Positions 9,225 to 18,553 of a DNA stretch of 64,000 bases are shown here, one piece after another (positions within the stretch are counted from its first letter, which is position 1; each line of letters starts with the position of its first letter). The notes beneath the pieces are model-generated. The model searched no databases. It worked only from the letters and a program-made list of their open reading frames with translations, and was not told where the DNA came from. Origin of the DNA: Tetragenococcus muriaticus DSM 15685. GTDB taxonomy: Bacteria; Bacillota; Bacilli; Lactobacillales; Enterococcaceae. The translations under genes were made by a program, and so were the position numbers. The stretch lies in NCBI RefSeq assembly GCF_000423785.1, contig NZ_AUIQ01000001.1:62001-126000 (forward strand). The letters run 5' to 3'.

Positions 9225-9644
9225 ATGAAATATTTATACCAAACTAAAGTAACAAATGATCAAGGACTCAATGGCACAGCTTATGTAAAAGGCAATCATG
9301 AGTTAGCAGTAGTTACTTCCAGTCCGATAAGCACAGATGCAGGAACAAACCCCGAACAATTAATCGGTCTTTCTTGGGCAACTTGTTTTAACTCAACAAT
9401 TGAAATTCTTTTACAAAGTAAAGGGATAGAAAAAAAGAGTAGGGTAGACGTTACGATTGATTACTGCGAAGATGAAAACACAAAAGAACACTTTTTTGAG
9501 TTGAAAGCTTATGCTGCGATTGATGGTTTAAGCATTGATGAAGCAAAAACTTATATTGATACAGCGGCAAATCGTTGTCCAGTGTCAAAGATTATTGGTG
9601 ATTATCCTTATGCTTCCTATGAAGTTAAGGCTTACGCTGAATAA
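9225..9644 (+). CDS. OsmC/Ohr-family peroxidase
   Basis: A 139-residue protein of the OsmC/Ohr family, thiol peroxidases that reduce organic hydroperoxides. Both expected cysteines are present, in SWATCFNST (peroxidatic) and ANRCPVSK (resolving). The start is taken at ATG 9225, with GGGAGG 8 bases upstream; an in-frame TTG six bases earlier is less well placed. Its own promoter and a strong terminator make it a single-gene unit. The Ohr versus OsmC branch is not settled by motif alone; the length favours Ohr-like. Confidence 0.85.
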   Translation: MKYLYQTKVTNDQGLNGTAYVKGNHELAVVTSSPISTDAGTNPEQLIGLSWATCFNSTIEILLQSKGIEKKSRVDVTIDYCEDENTKEHFFELKAYAAIDGLSIDEAKTYIDTAANRCPVSKIIGDYPYASYEVKAYAE

Positions 9645-9650
9645 CGGAAG

Positions 9651-9700
9651 AGTAAAAAAGCTTGCACTGTCTTAAAAAGACAATCGCAAGCTTTTTTACT
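9651..9700. terminator. Strong bidirectional terminator between the OsmC gene and glmS
   Basis: A long inverted repeat AGTAAAAAAGCTTGC ... GCAAGCTTTTTTACT, with an inner TGTCTT/AAGACA stem, lies between convergent genes. Both strands read stem followed by a T-run. Confidence 0.85.
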
Positions 9701-11512
9701 TTATTCTACTGTGACGGATTTAGCCAAATTTCTTGGTTTATCAACGTCATATCCGCGTTGCATAGAAGCATAATAGGCGATAAGTTGTGTTGGGATAACA
9801 GCGACTAAGCTTGTTAATAAAGGATGTACTTTGGGTAATATCACTTGATCACCCGGACGAGCCAAATCTTCTGTAACAAGCACAATGGTGTTAGCTCCAC
9901 GGCTTTCAACTTCTTTTAGATTTCCGCGTGTATGAGGTCCAGTCTTTTCTTCAGTAATAATCCCTAATACAGGAGTACCTTCTTCAATCAAAGCAATTGT
10001 CCCGTGTTTTAATTCTCCAGCTGCAAATCCTTCTGCTTGGACATAAGAAATTTCTTTTAACTTCAAAGCCGCTTCTGAGGCAACGAAATAATCATTCCCA
10101 CGACCAATATAAAAAGCATTGCGAGTAGTGCTCAAATACTGTTTAACTAGATTAGAAAGATAGTCTTTTTCGTCAACCATTGCTTCCATACCCGTAGCGA
10201 TAATCGATAGTTCATGGAAAGCATCAAACGAAAGACTAGCTTCGCTATTTTTTAATTCTCCTACAGCTTGTGTCAAAATCGCAAGCATGGCAATTTGCGC
10301 AGTGTAAGCTTTTGTTGAAGCAACGGCAATTTCTGGGCCGGCATGAAGAAGTAAAGTATATTTAGCTTCTCTGGATAATGTTGACCCAGCAACGTTTGTA
10401 ATTGTTAATGAAGGAAAACCTAACTGATTGGTTTGTACTAACACTTGGCGACTATCTGCTGTTTCTCCGCTTTGAGTTAAGAAAATAAAGAAAGGTTTTT
10501 CAGATAATAAAGGCATATTGTAACCAAACTCGCTAGATAGTTGAACCTCAACAGGAATTTGAGTTACGGATTCAATCAGACTTTTAGCAGCCCATCCAGC
10601 ATTATAACTAGTCCCACAAGCTATGATATAGATTCGATCACTTGCGGCTACTTCATTAACCAACTGGCTATCAATATTGACATTGCCGTATTCGTCTCGA
10701 TATTCTTGCGTTAATTTACGCATAACAGTCGGTTGTTCGTCAATTTCTTTTAGCATGTAAAAAGGGTAAGTTCCTTTTTCGATATCTGAAGCATCTAATT
10801 GTGCTTGATAAGAATCACGGTGAACGATTTCGCCATCTTGGTTTTCGATAGTAACCTTATCTGCTGTAACAGTTACCAACTCATTGTCGGCAATTTCTAC
10901 AAATTCATGCGTTTGATCCAAAACAGCTAAAGCATCACTAGCGATAACATTAAAGTCAGAACCTAAACCAATCAGTAGAGGACTTTTGTTTTTAGCAACA
11001 TAAATCGTATCAGGTTCTTCATTGTTAATTAAAGCAAAAGCGTATGAACCACGAATCACAGTAAGGGCTTTTTGGAAAGCTTCTTTTGTAGTTAACCCTT
11101 CGTTTTTCATAAAAGAAGCGATCAAATTGACTACAATTTCAGTGTCTGTTTGGCCATAAAATGTTTCATTTGCCAGATATTTTTCTGCAAGTTCTTCAAA
11201 GTTTTCAATAACGCCATTGTGAACTAGTTCTAATTTTCCATCTTGTGAAGTATGAGGATGTGCATTTTCCTCGGCTGGTTTGCCGTGAGTTGCCCAACGC
11301 GTGTGTCCGATACCTATTGTTCCATTTACTTCACTTGTGACTTTTTCTTGTAGATTTTTGATACGGCCTTGTGACTTGATCAAATGTTCCTGTTTTCCAT
11401 CTGATACAAATAGACCAGCTGAATCATATCCACGATATTCTAAACGGTGTAAACCGTTAATAATGACTTGTTCCGCATGACTTTTTCCTACAATTCCTAC
11501 AATTCCACACAT
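9701..11512 (-). CDS. glmS: Glutamine-fructose-6-phosphate aminotransferase (isomerizing)
   Basis: A 603-residue GlmS, making glucosamine-6-phosphate from fructose-6-phosphate and glutamine for cell-wall synthesis. I start it at 11512 because the mature enzyme needs the N-terminal CGIVGIVG: the Cys after Met is the glutaminase nucleophile. The frame extends nine codons upstream, which would destroy that. The glutaminase domain occupies about 1-240, followed by two SIS domains ([32 protein letters not shown]) and the C-terminal [13 protein letters not shown]. It is preceded by a glmS ribozyme and a good promoter, so feedback by its product is expected. Confidence 0.97.
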   Translation of the reverse strand: MCGIVGIVGKSHAEQVIINGLHRLEYRGYDSAGLFVSDGKQEHLIKSQGRIKNLQEKVTSEVNGTIGIGHTRWATHGKPAEENAHPHTSQDGKLELVHNGVIENFEELAEKYLANETFYGQTDTEIVVNLIASFMKNEGLTTKEAFQKALTVIRGSYAFALINNEEPDTIYVAKNKSPLLIGLGSDFNVIASDALAVLDQTHEFVEIADNELVTVTADKVTIENQDGEIVHRDSYQAQLDASDIEKGTYPFYMLKEIDEQPTVMRKLTQEYRDEYGNVNIDSQLVNEVAASDRIYIIACGTSYNAGWAAKSLIESVTQIPVEVQLSSEFGYNMPLLSEKPFFIFLTQSGETADSRQVLVQTNQLGFPSLTITNVAGSTLSREAKYTLLLHAGPEIAVASTKAYTAQIAMLAILTQAVGELKNSEASLSFDAFHELSIIATGMEAMVDEKDYLSNLVKQYLSTTRNAFYIGRGNDYFVASEAALKLKEISYVQAEGFAAGELKHGTIALIEEGTPVLGIITEEKTGPHTRGNLKEVESRGANTIVLVTEDLARPGDQVILPKVHPLLTSLVAVIPTQLIAYYASMQRGYDVDKPRNLAKSVTVE

Positions 11513-11552
11513 AATGAGATTCCTACTTTCCTTTAACATTATGTATTTCTAA

Positions 11553-11690
11553 CTGCCCGACAAGTTTTTGTTGCAAGCCTCACAGCTTGTCTTTGTTCTT
11601 GTCTTTAGAGTGCAGACCCTAGAGCCACCCGCCGAAATTTTCGATAAGCTCTTTCCTCGTCTTCTGTTCAAAACAGACCTGGCGCTTTCC
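11553..11690 (-). ncRNA. glmS ribozyme (GlcN6P-activated self-cleaving leader)
   Basis: In the glmS leader the reverse strand shows the conserved core of the glmS ribozyme in order: AAGCGCCAGG, then GACGAGG, then TTATCGA, then AATTTCGGCGGGTGGC, then a GGGTCTGCACTC segment, then a GACAAG...CTTGTC helix close to the gene. Spacing matches the known class. The expected cleavage site is between A at 11686 and G at 11685. Binding of glucosamine-6-phosphate by this class causes self-cleavage and loss of the mRNA, so glmS is repressed by its product. Recognition is by eye from conserved motifs, without a covariance-model score. Confidence 0.92.
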
Positions 11691-11743
11691 TTTAATGGTA
11701 TAGTTCCCCTCCTTGTTATTTATTTTTTAGAAATACACTGGTA

Positions 11744-11772
11744 ATGATATACATAAATTGATTTTAAGTCAA
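11744..11772 (-). promoter_or_regulatory. glmS promoter
   Basis: The reverse strand has TTGACT (11767-11772), a 17-base spacer, and TATCAT (11744-11749). Transcription would begin near 11737, about 50 bases before the ribozyme cleavage site. Confidence 0.75.
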
Positions 11773-11912
11773 GAAGATTTCATAAATGATTTAATTGGTC
11801 TAGATGATAGTCAAAATAATTTTTGCTTTTTTCTATACTAAATAAGGAACTTTCGTTAAAATAGGGGACGCATGGTTTGTTATTATTTTAGGAGTAAAAA
11901 AGGAGAGGTCAA

Positions 11913-12935
11913 ATGAATAGAAGACGCTGGATTGCTGTTTTTATTGCTGCTGGGTTATTTATATTTTCATCTGTTGCTTCATTTATGTCTGAAGACCCAG
12001 AAGAAGAATCACTAAGCGGGATGGATGCAGCATTATTTGGTTCAAACGAAATAAGAGAAAACGTTGTTGAAGAAGGAGAAGACGGTCAAAGAATTGCTCA
12101 ACTTTCCATCGATGGAACAATTGCTAACACTGGAGAAAATAGCTTTTTTTCAGGGGAAGGGTATAATCATCAATTCTTCTTGGACCAATTAGAGGAAGTG
12201 CAAGAGGACCCTTCAGTATCAGCCGTTCTTTTAGAGATCAACACCCCTGGCGGAGGAGTCTATGAAAGTGCTGAAATTGCGAAAGAAATTCGAGAAATTC
12301 AAGCAGAAGATATTCCAGTTTACGTTAGTATGAAGAATATGGGCGCAAGTGGTGGTTACTATGTTTCTGCTTCAGCAGATAAAATTTTTGCAACTTCGGA
12401 AACATTAACTGGTTCCATTGGTGTTATTATGTCTGGTATGAATTTCTCTGAGTTAATGGACAATTTAGGCATTGAAGATCAAACGTATAAAAGTGGTCCA
12501 CTAAAAGACATGGGATCAGCTACAAGAGAACCTTCAGAAGAAGACGAGCAGGTAATGCAAGAATATGTCGATAACTCTTACGATCGTTTTGTTGAAGTTG
12601 TTGCTAATGGACGAGATATGTCAGAAGACCAAGTGCGCGAAATTGCTGATGGGCGTATCTATGATGGTCAGCAAGCTCGAGATAATGATTTAATAGATGA
12701 ATTGGGTTTTCCTGAAGATGCACTAGTCACTTTAAAAGAAGATGAACAATTACAAAATGCACAAGTTTTTGAATACGATATTGCAACTACTGGGTTTGAC
12801 CGTACTTGGTTAGGATCTAAGATCGCTCAAACGAAGGGGATTAAACAATCGGATACTGATCGCATGCTTAATGTCATTGACCGTATCGGTACACCTGAAG
12901 CACCTAAACCAATGTATTATTATGGAGGTGAATAA
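11913..12935 (+). CDS. sppA: Signal peptide peptidase SppA (S49 family)
   Basis: A 340-residue membrane-anchored serine protease that degrades remnant signal peptides and, in Bacillus, contributes to envelope stress resistance. An N-terminal hydrophobic anchor (about residues 6-24) is followed by an acidic linker. The Ser/Lys dyad is visible: Ser146 in GASGGYY and Lys198 in SGPLKDMGS, with the TPGGGVYES oxyanion region at about 111-119. Length fits the short Gram-positive form. AAGGAGAGG precedes the ATG. An RDD-family membrane protein follows after 4 bases, as in related genomes. Confidence 0.93.
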   Translation: MNRRRWIAVFIAAGLFIFSSVASFMSEDPEEESLSGMDAALFGSNEIRENVVEEGEDGQRIAQLSIDGTIANTGENSFFSGEGYNHQFFLDQLEEVQEDPSVSAVLLEINTPGGGVYESAEIAKEIREIQAEDIPVYVSMKNMGASGGYYVSASADKIFATSETLTGSIGVIMSGMNFSELMDNLGIEDQTYKSGPLKDMGSATREPSEEDEQVMQEYVDNSYDRFVEVVANGRDMSEDQVREIADGRIYDGQQARDNDLIDELGFPEDALVTLKEDEQLQNAQVFEYDIATTGFDRTWLGSKIAQTKGIKQSDTDRMLNVIDRIGTPEAPKPMYYYGGE

Positions 12936-12939
12936 AAAG

Positions 12940-13560
12940 ATGTCCGAACAAGAAAATGAAAAGGATCAAAAAAACTTTTATCAAAAAGTTTTAACTTCTT
13001 TTAAATCTGAAGAATATACCAAAGATGAAGTGGATCAAAAGAAGGCTGAATGGAAGCAATATGAAGAAAAGTCCGAGCAAAAACAGTATCCTAATGATTT
13101 TCCTAATTATTTTTTTGCAGGGTTTTGGATCCGAGCATTTGCTTTTGTAATAGATTTACTTTGTATTAACGCTATTACTACGGTTGTTTTAGATGTCACT
13201 TTTGGTTGGATAGGATTTGAACGTTCAGCTGATTTTTTTAGTGTGTATGGTTTGCTTTCTTTAGTTATTTATCTGGCCTACTTTACTTTATTGACTAAAT
13301 TAAATCGAGGGCAGACGGTTGGAAAAATGATTTTTGGCATTCGTGTCATTTGTTTAACTGAAAAAAAATTAACTTGGAAAACAGTGTTGATTAGAGAAAC
13401 TTTTGCTCGCTTTATCTTACAGTTCAATCCACTTTTGTATTTGGGATATGTACCCACCATTTTTACACGTAAGAAACAACATGTAGCGGATTATTTTGCA
13501 GATACGAGTGTTGTAACAATTAATTTGATTCAGGCATTTAATCAAAAGGCTAATGCTTAA
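12940..13560 (+). CDS. RDD-family membrane protein
   Basis: A 206-residue protein with a hydrophilic, highly charged N-terminus (about 60 residues) followed by an RDD domain with three membrane spans (GFWIRAFAFVIDLLCI, LLSLVIYLAYFTLLT, and a weaker third near LYLGYVPTIF). RDD proteins are poorly understood; some act in ion or osmolyte homeostasis. The start is set at ATG 12940, with GGAGGTG ending 9 bases upstream; the longer frame starts inside sppA without a ribosome site. It is likely cotranscribed with sppA and the next gene. Confidence 0.8.
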   Translation: MSEQENEKDQKNFYQKVLTSFKSEEYTKDEVDQKKAEWKQYEEKSEQKQYPNDFPNYFFAGFWIRAFAFVIDLLCINAITTVVLDVTFGWIGFERSADFFSVYGLLSLVIYLAYFTLLTKLNRGQTVGKMIFGIRVICLTEKKLTWKTVLIRETFARFILQFNPLLYLGYVPTIFTRKKQHVADYFADTSVVTINLIQAFNQKANA

Positions 13561-13584
13561 GAGTTTAAAGAAAGAAAGTGAAAT

Positions 13585-14523
13585 ATGGCAGATATTATTA
13601 ATTTTCCTGAAGAAAATAAACGATTGCTAGAAAATGGTAACAAAAAGTTGCAAGCACAAGATTTTTTAGCAGCAAAAAATGACTTTAACCAATTATATCA
13701 ACAAAGTCCGACATTCTTTTATGCTAAAAAATTAGTTACTGCACTTCGGAATTTGGGAGACTATTCGGTTGCTTTGCAATTAGCAGACGATCATTTTACG
13801 GCTTTTATGAATGATACTGAAAGTTTTATTGAATACTTTCATTTATTGCTTTTAGATGCACAATTTTTAGCAGCACACAAGTTATTACATTATAGCAGTC
13901 ACACAGAAAAAAGTGCAGAACTAAAAGATGAGTTAGCACAGTTGGAAAAAACCCAAGCTTTGTTATCAGCTGATGTTAAAATTGCCAAGAAGAAACAGTT
14001 AGCTCGACTAGATAAGATAAAAAAACCAATTCCACCTCAAGAATGGCAAACCTTGGTAAAAGAAATTACTCTGGATGATTTTTTATCGATTTGCCAAGTC
14101 TATTTACCAGAGTCCCAAAATCCTTTTATCCCCCCTAAGCTTATTGAAGAGCTAGTACAAGCAGGGGCTATTGGGGAAGTTGCTGTTGATCATAAAAACA
14201 TCCATTTGGACGATTTACCTTTACCAGAAGAAGCTGAGGTATTGCAAAGAACACTTACTATAGTTGATGAAGAAGTTCAGGATTATCCTCAAATAAATAC
14301 GCTAATTATTCCAGAGATAAAAGCTCATTTTGCTTTTATGTATCCTTTTTTACCCGAAGTTGACCAAGCAGAAGATTGGGCAGAAAGTTATATTTTGGAA
14401 TATAAAGCAATGTTTGGCGAAGAAGTTTCCGATAAGCAATGGGATTACTATCAAAACATTCAAGAAAAGAAACAGGAAATTCGTCACACCTATCAAAAAG
14501 TAGGCGAAGTTCATAGAAATTAA
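13585..14523 (+). CDS. TPR-like repeat protein, unknown function
   Basis: A 312-residue soluble protein. The first 100 residues show helical-repeat character like tetratricopeptide units (LLENGNKKLQAQDFLAAKN, then LVTALRNLGDYSVALQLA), then a charged helical middle and a C-terminal domain rich in acidic residues. No catalytic motif is seen. Homologues are found upstream of the trigger factor gene in enterococci, to my knowledge without assigned function. Protein-protein scaffolding is the natural guess. AGAAAG lies near the start; the gene is 24 bases after the RDD gene. Confidence 0.7.
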   Translation: MADIINFPEENKRLLENGNKKLQAQDFLAAKNDFNQLYQQSPTFFYAKKLVTALRNLGDYSVALQLADDHFTAFMNDTESFIEYFHLLLLDAQFLAAHKLLHYSSHTEKSAELKDELAQLEKTQALLSADVKIAKKKQLARLDKIKKPIPPQEWQTLVKEITLDDFLSICQVYLPESQNPFIPPKLIEELVQAGAIGEVAVDHKNIHLDDLPLPEEAEVLQRTLTIVDEEVQDYPQINTLIIPEIKAHFAFMYPFLPEVDQAEDWAESYILEYKAMFGEEVSDKQWDYYQNIQEKKQEIRHTYQKVGEVHRN

Positions 14524-14543
14524 GGAAGTTTGGCCTTAACATG

Positions 14544-14572
14544 TTTACAATTTACAAGCGTTAGTGTACTAT
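14544..14572 (+). promoter_or_regulatory. Likely tig promoter
   Basis: TTTACA (14544-14549), 17-base spacer and TACTAT (14567-14572), about 60 bases before the trigger-factor start. Confidence 0.5.
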
Positions 14573-14634
14573 TTAAAGGTATGCATGAAACTATTTCATA
14601 TAGTAAAATTATTAATTAATGCGGAGGGAATTAC

Positions 14635-15918
14635 ATGACTGCAAATTGGGAAAAAACAGGCACCAACGATGGTGTATTGACATTTTCAATTCCACAAGAA
14701 GATATTCAGGAAGGCTTAACAAAAACGTTTAATAAAGTAAAAAAAGATTTAAATGTTCCAGGTTTTCGTAAAGGAAAAGTTTCTCGTACAGTTTTTGATC
14801 GCATGTATGGTGAAGCATCTTTATACGAAGATACTTTAAATGACCTTTTACCAAGTCACTATGAAGCCGCTGTTCAAGAAGCAGGAATTGATCCTGTATC
14901 TCAACCTGAAATAGATGTTGATAGCATGGAACAAGGAGAAGACTGGGTAATTAAGGCCAATGTGACAGTAAAGCCTGAAGTTAAACTCGGACAATATAAA
15001 GAACTAAAAGTCGAAAAACAAGACCGCGAAGTTACTGATCAAGACGTAGAAGATCGTTTGCAAAATCAACGTGAACAACAAGCTGAAATGGTTGTTAAAG
15101 AAGACGAACCAGCAGCAAATGGTGACACAGTAGTTATTGATTTTGAAGGCTTTGTAGACGGTGAAGCTTTTGAAGGGGGCCAAGCTAACAATCATTCGCT
15201 CGAATTAGGTTCTAATTCCTTTATCCCTGGATTTGAAGAGCAGTTAGTTGGCGCTAAAGCTGGGGACAACTTAGATGTAACGGTAACTTTTCCAGAAGAC
15301 TATCAAGCAGACGATTTAGCAGGGAAAGAAGCAGTGTTCAAGGTAACCGTTCATGAAGTTAAAGAAAAAGAATTGCCAGAGTTAGATGATGAATTAGCAA
15401 AAGATCTAGATGATGAAGTTGAAACATTAGATGAGTTAAGAGAAAAGTATCGTCAAGAAATAAGAGATAGCAAAGAAAAGGCAGCAAAAGATGCTGTTGA
15501 AGAATCTGCTATCCAACAAGCTGTAGATAATGCAGAAATTGTTGAGTTACCAAATGTAATGATTCAAGATGAAATTAAACGTGCAAAAGATGAATTCTTG
15601 AATAATTTGAAACAACAGGGCGTCTCTGCTGAAATGTATTACCAAATCACTGGTACTTCAGAAGAAGATTTGGATAAACAATTTGAAGGGGAAGCTGACA
15701 CACGCGTGAAGACAAACCTTGTGATTGAAACAATTGTAAATGCAGAAAACTTCCAAGCTACAGAAGAAGAGATATCTTCAGAAATTAGTAATTTAGCGGA
15801 GTCTTATAACATGCCAGAATCTCAAGTTCGCTCTGTACTAACAGAAGATATGCTTGAACATGACATCAACATGAAAAAAGCTGTTGACCTAGTGACTTCA
15901 ACAGCAATTGAAGAATAG
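14635..15918 (+). CDS. tig: Trigger factor (ribosome-associated chaperone, prolyl isomerase)
   Basis: A 427-residue trigger factor. The ribosome-docking signature GFRKGK is in the N-terminal domain (residues about 44-49), the FKBP-type isomerase domain spans about 160-245 ([23 protein letters not shown]), and the C-terminal chaperone domain follows. Strongly acidic composition. GCGGAGGG precedes the ATG. It is followed by a long untranslated region with structured elements and then clpX, the standard tig-clpX order without clpP between. Confidence 0.97.
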   Translation: MTANWEKTGTNDGVLTFSIPQEDIQEGLTKTFNKVKKDLNVPGFRKGKVSRTVFDRMYGEASLYEDTLNDLLPSHYEAAVQEAGIDPVSQPEIDVDSMEQGEDWVIKANVTVKPEVKLGQYKELKVEKQDREVTDQDVEDRLQNQREQQAEMVVKEDEPAANGDTVVIDFEGFVDGEAFEGGQANNHSLELGSNSFIPGFEEQLVGAKAGDNLDVTVTFPEDYQADDLAGKEAVFKVTVHEVKEKELPELDDELAKDLDDEVETLDELREKYRQEIRDSKEKAAKDAVEESAIQQAVDNAEIVELPNVMIQDEIKRAKDEFLNNLKQQGVSAEMYYQITGTSEEDLDKQFEGEADTRVKTNLVIETIVNAENFQATEEEISSEISNLAESYNMPESQVRSVLTEDMLEHDINMKKAVDLVTSTAIEE

Positions 15919-15972
15919 TCTTTCGATGAAGGATTAGTTTATAACAATTATAAGCAAAGAAAAACATAAATT

Positions 15973-16063
15973 ATCCGAACTATATTTGAAAATTAGCTAA
16001 TTGTCGTGAGTTTACGATGATATCTGCTAAAGTGCAGAAAGCCCATTTTCGTATAGTTTGGAT
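15973..16063 (+). ncRNA. Candidate structured RNA or small palindromic element between tig and clpX
   Basis: A 12-bp closing stem pairs ATCCGAACTATA (15973-15984) with TATAGTTTGGAT (16052-16063), with one G-U pair. It is extended inside by GAAAAT/ATTTTC (15988-15993 with 16045-16050). Inside that lie two small hairpins, TCGT...ACGA (16004-16017) and TCTGC...GCAGA (16023-16038), giving a multi-branch fold. The G-U pair favours transcription of the plus strand. It matches no RNA class I recognise. It could be a conserved leader, a small RNA, or a miniature inverted-repeat element. Confidence 0.45.
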
Positions 16064-16080
16064 ATTTTGTTATCAAAGGT

Positions 16081-16101
16081 TGGTTTTCTTTAAGAAAACC
16101 A
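16081..16101. repeat. Perfect short palindrome upstream of clpX
   Basis: TGGTTTTCTT-T-AAGAAAACCA, a perfect 10-bp inverted repeat around one base. It could be a protein-binding site or a tight hairpin that ends tig transcription, although no T-run follows. A second pairing, AATTACC (16103-16109) with GGTAATT, lies next to it. Confidence 0.5.
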
Positions 16102-16141
16102 TAATTACCAAGGCTAAAAGACTTTTTCTTTTCAGGTAATT

Positions 16142-16151
16142 ATGCTAAAAT
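16142..16151 (+). promoter_or_regulatory. Possible clpX promoter (extended -10)
   Basis: TGCTAAAAT is an extended -10, placed about 100 bases before the clpX start. The -35 is weak. No CtsR-type heptad repeat is visible. Confidence 0.4.
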
Positions 16152-16249
16152 AACTAAAGGTTGTTTAAAGGAAAACGGCTGAACCTAAGCGGTTGTTGGA
16201 TAGTAAGTGTACAATCACGTTATCAATCGCTAAACAAGGAGTGAACACT

Positions 16250-17506
16250 ATGTATGATGACACAAATACAAATCAACCGGTTCGTTGTTCTTTTTGCGGA
16301 AAAACACAAGAAGAAGTAAGAAAAGTTGTTGCCGGTCCGGGTGTTTACATTTGTGATGAATGTATTAATTTATGTAAAGATATTATCGATGAAGAATTTT
16401 ACGAAGATACTGATCGTGAACTTACAGAAGTACCTAAACCAAGGGAGATTTTAGATGCATTAAATGAATATGTTATCGGTCAAGATCAAGCAAAAAAAGC
16501 ATTGTCTGTAGCAGTTTATAATCACTATAAACGTGTCAATGCTGGGGTTTCTGAAAATGAAGAGGAAGAAGAGAATGTAGAATTGCAGAAAAGCAATATT
16601 TGCTTAATCGGTCCTACAGGCTCAGGTAAGACTTTCTTAGCACAAACATTAGCAAGAACTTTAAATGTTCCTTTTGCTATTGCGGATGCAACAACTCTTA
16701 CAGAAGCAGGCTATGTAGGTGACGATGTTGAAAATATTCTGTTGAAACTTCTGCAATCAGCTGACAATAATGTTGAACAGGCAGAAAAGGGCATCATTTA
16801 TATCGACGAAATCGATAAAATTGCTCGTAAGAGTGAAAATGTTTCGATTACTCGCGATGTTTCTGGGGAAGGTGTACAACAAGCATTGTTGAAAATCCTA
16901 GAAGGAACTACCGCAAGTATACCTCCACAAGGCGGACGTAAACACCCTCAACAAGAAATGATCCAAATAGATACAAGTAACATCTTATTTATTGTGGGAG
17001 GTGCTTTTGACGGTATTGACTCCATCGTTAAAAACCGTCTAGGCGAAAAAGCGATCGGTTTTGGAGCAAATAATCAAAAAATTGCAGATGAAGAAAGTGT
17101 TATGCAATATATTATTCCAGAAGACTTGTTGAATTTTGGATTAATCCCCGAATTTATCGGCCGCTTACCTGTAACAGCAGCTTTAGAAAAATTAACACAA
17201 GATGATTTAATTCGTATCTTAACAGAACCTAAAAACGCATTAGTAAAACAATATAAAAAATTATTGTCGTTAGATGATACAGAATTAGAATTTACCGAAG
17301 ATGGTCTAAAAGCCATTGCTAATAAAGCCATTGAGCGTGGAACTGGCGCTCGTGGGTTACGTTCTATTATCGAAGAAATTATGATGGATGCGATGTTTGA
17401 TATTCCTTCAAAAGAATCCGCTAAAAAAGTCGCTATTACTGAAGGTGCGGTAAATGGTATAGAAGCGCCAGAGGTAACCTATACAGAAGAGAAAAAAGCA
17501 GGTTAA
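16250..17506 (+). CDS. clpX: ATP-dependent protease ATPase subunit ClpX
   Basis: A 418-residue AAA+ unfoldase that feeds substrates to ClpP. The N-terminal zinc-binding domain has CSFCGKT and CDECINLC. Walker A is GPTGSGKT, Walker [10 protein letters not shown], sensor and arginine-finger regions follow (GRLPV, GARGLR), and the IGF-type ClpP-docking loop appears as KAIGFGA. The start is ATG 16250 with AAGGAGTG upstream; the longer frame reaches into the untranslated leader. A stem-loop follows the stop. Confidence 0.97.
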   Translation: MYDDTNTNQPVRCSFCGKTQEEVRKVVAGPGVYICDECINLCKDIIDEEFYEDTDRELTEVPKPREILDALNEYVIGQDQAKKALSVAVYNHYKRVNAGVSENEEEEENVELQKSNICLIGPTGSGKTFLAQTLARTLNVPFAIADATTLTEAGYVGDDVENILLKLLQSADNNVEQAEKGIIYIDEIDKIARKSENVSITRDVSGEGVQQALLKILEGTTASIPPQGGRKHPQQEMIQIDTSNILFIVGGAFDGIDSIVKNRLGEKAIGFGANNQKIADEESVMQYIIPEDLLNFGLIPEFIGRLPVTAALEKLTQDDLIRILTEPKNALVKQYKKLLSLDDTELEFTEDGLKAIANKAIERGTGARGLRSIIEEIMMDAMFDIPSKESAKKVAITEGAVNGIEAPEVTYTEEKKAG

Positions 17507-17511
17507 TTAAT

Positions 17512-17548
17512 GGCCGGATAGGAGTTTTATTCTATCCGGTCTTATTTA
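17512..17548 (+). terminator. Hairpin after clpX
   Basis: GGCCGGATAG (17512-17521) pairs with CTATCCGGTC (17532-17541), followed by a short T-rich tract. It lies between clpX and ysxC and probably gives partial termination. Confidence 0.6.
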
Positions 17549-17571
17549 TAAAAGTTTTCGAGGAGGAGTAT

Positions 17572-18153
17572 ATGAAAGTTCATTCGGCAGATATCATTAT
17601 TAGTGCTGTATCTAAAAAACAATATCCCAAATCATCTTTACCAGAGATTGCTCTAGCTGGTCGGTCCAATGTAGGTAAGTCTTCATTTATTAATACCTTG
17701 ATAGATCGTAAAAATTTAGTGCGGACTTCTTCTAAACCAGGAAAAACGCAAACGATTAATTTTTATTTAATTGAAAACTTATTTCACTTCGTTGATTTAC
17801 CTGGCTATGGCTATGCGAAAGTATCAAAAAAAGAACGCGCCAAATGGGGGACGATGATTGATGAATACTTCGCTAATCGGAAGCAATTACAAGCAGTTGT
17901 CTCTTTAATTGATATGCGTCACGATCCCACAGAAGGGGATATTCAAATGTATGATTTTTTGAAATACTATGAATTTCCAGTAATTTTGGTAGCAACTAAA
18001 GCGGATAAGCTAGCTAAAAGTAAAAAAAGCAAACAAATAGAACGGATCAAGGATGTTTTAGATTTTGACGAGAATGATCATTTTGTTGTATTTTCTACAG
18101 TGACAAAAGAAGGAAAAGAAGAAGCCTGGCAAGCAATTGAAACATTTCTTTAA
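17572..18153 (+). CDS. ysxC: Ribosome-biogenesis GTPase YsxC/EngB
   Basis: A 193-residue EngB-family GTPase needed for 50S subunit assembly. G1 is GRSNVGKSS (about residues 30-38), G3 is [10 protein letters not shown]4 is TKADK, plus the [14 protein letters not shown] effector region that marks the family. GAGGAGG precedes the ATG. The clpX-ysxC order is common in Bacillota. A strong terminator follows. Confidence 0.96.
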   Translation: MKVHSADIIISAVSKKQYPKSSLPEIALAGRSNVGKSSFINTLIDRKNLVRTSSKPGKTQTINFYLIENLFHFVDLPGYGYAKVSKKERAKWGTMIDEYFANRKQLQAVVSLIDMRHDPTEGDIQMYDFLKYYEFPVILVATKADKLAKSKKSKQIERIKDVLDFDENDHFVVFSTVTKEGKEEAWQAIETFL

Positions 18154-18180
18154 GAGAAAAAGCTGATTGACTATATATTA

Positions 18181-18226
18181 AAAAATACGCTCTCTTGTAT
18201 CGTTTAGATACTCGGAGCGTATTTTT
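18181..18226. terminator. Terminator between ysxC and the convergent small gene
   Basis: AAAAATACGCTC ... GGAGCGTATTTTT, with an inner TATCG/AGATA stem. The T-run on the plus strand and A-run on the left make it bidirectional. Confidence 0.8.
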
Positions 18227-18229
18227 CTT

Positions 18230-18391
18230 TTAATTACTATCTGTTTTGTTCTTATCTTTTTTTGGTTCCGGATGTAAAAAACGTTCTAAATCTTGTTCTT
18301 CAACTTTTTTATCTTTGTTTTCATCTGGAAGAAAGGCGAATTCATCAAATTTTTGATCTAAAATATTATCTTGTTTGAACTTTAAGCCCAT
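18230..18391 (-). CDS. Small acidic/charged protein, unknown
   Basis: A 53-residue, very hydrophilic protein starting MGLKFKQDNILDQKFDEF. I start it at 18391, where GGAGGTGG lies at the right distance; the longer frame start has no such site. The N-terminal pattern resembles the small SPJ_0845-type proteins of streptococci and enterococci, but that is a weak resemblance. It probably is a short folded or disordered cytosolic protein. Function unknown. Confidence 0.6.
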   Translation of the reverse strand: MGLKFKQDNILDQKFDEFAFLPDENKDKKVEEQDLERFLHPEPKKDKNKTDSN

Positions 18392-18482
18392 AATTCCACC
18401 TCCGTTTGTTTCCATCATACCATTAAGAAGCTACTCATTCATATAAATAAAACAAATTTAACCGAGAATTTAAAAATTCCAT

Positions 18483-18536
18483 AAAAAAAGTTCCAAATAA
18501 AGCAGGAATCTCCCTAACTTTATCTGGAACTTTTCT
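18483..18536 (-). terminator. Terminator of the fructose operon
   Basis: On the reverse strand AGTTCCAGATAAAG pairs with CTTTATTTGGAACT and is followed by seven T residues. Confidence 0.85.
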
Positions 18537-18553
18537 CATTTTAGTAAAGAAAA

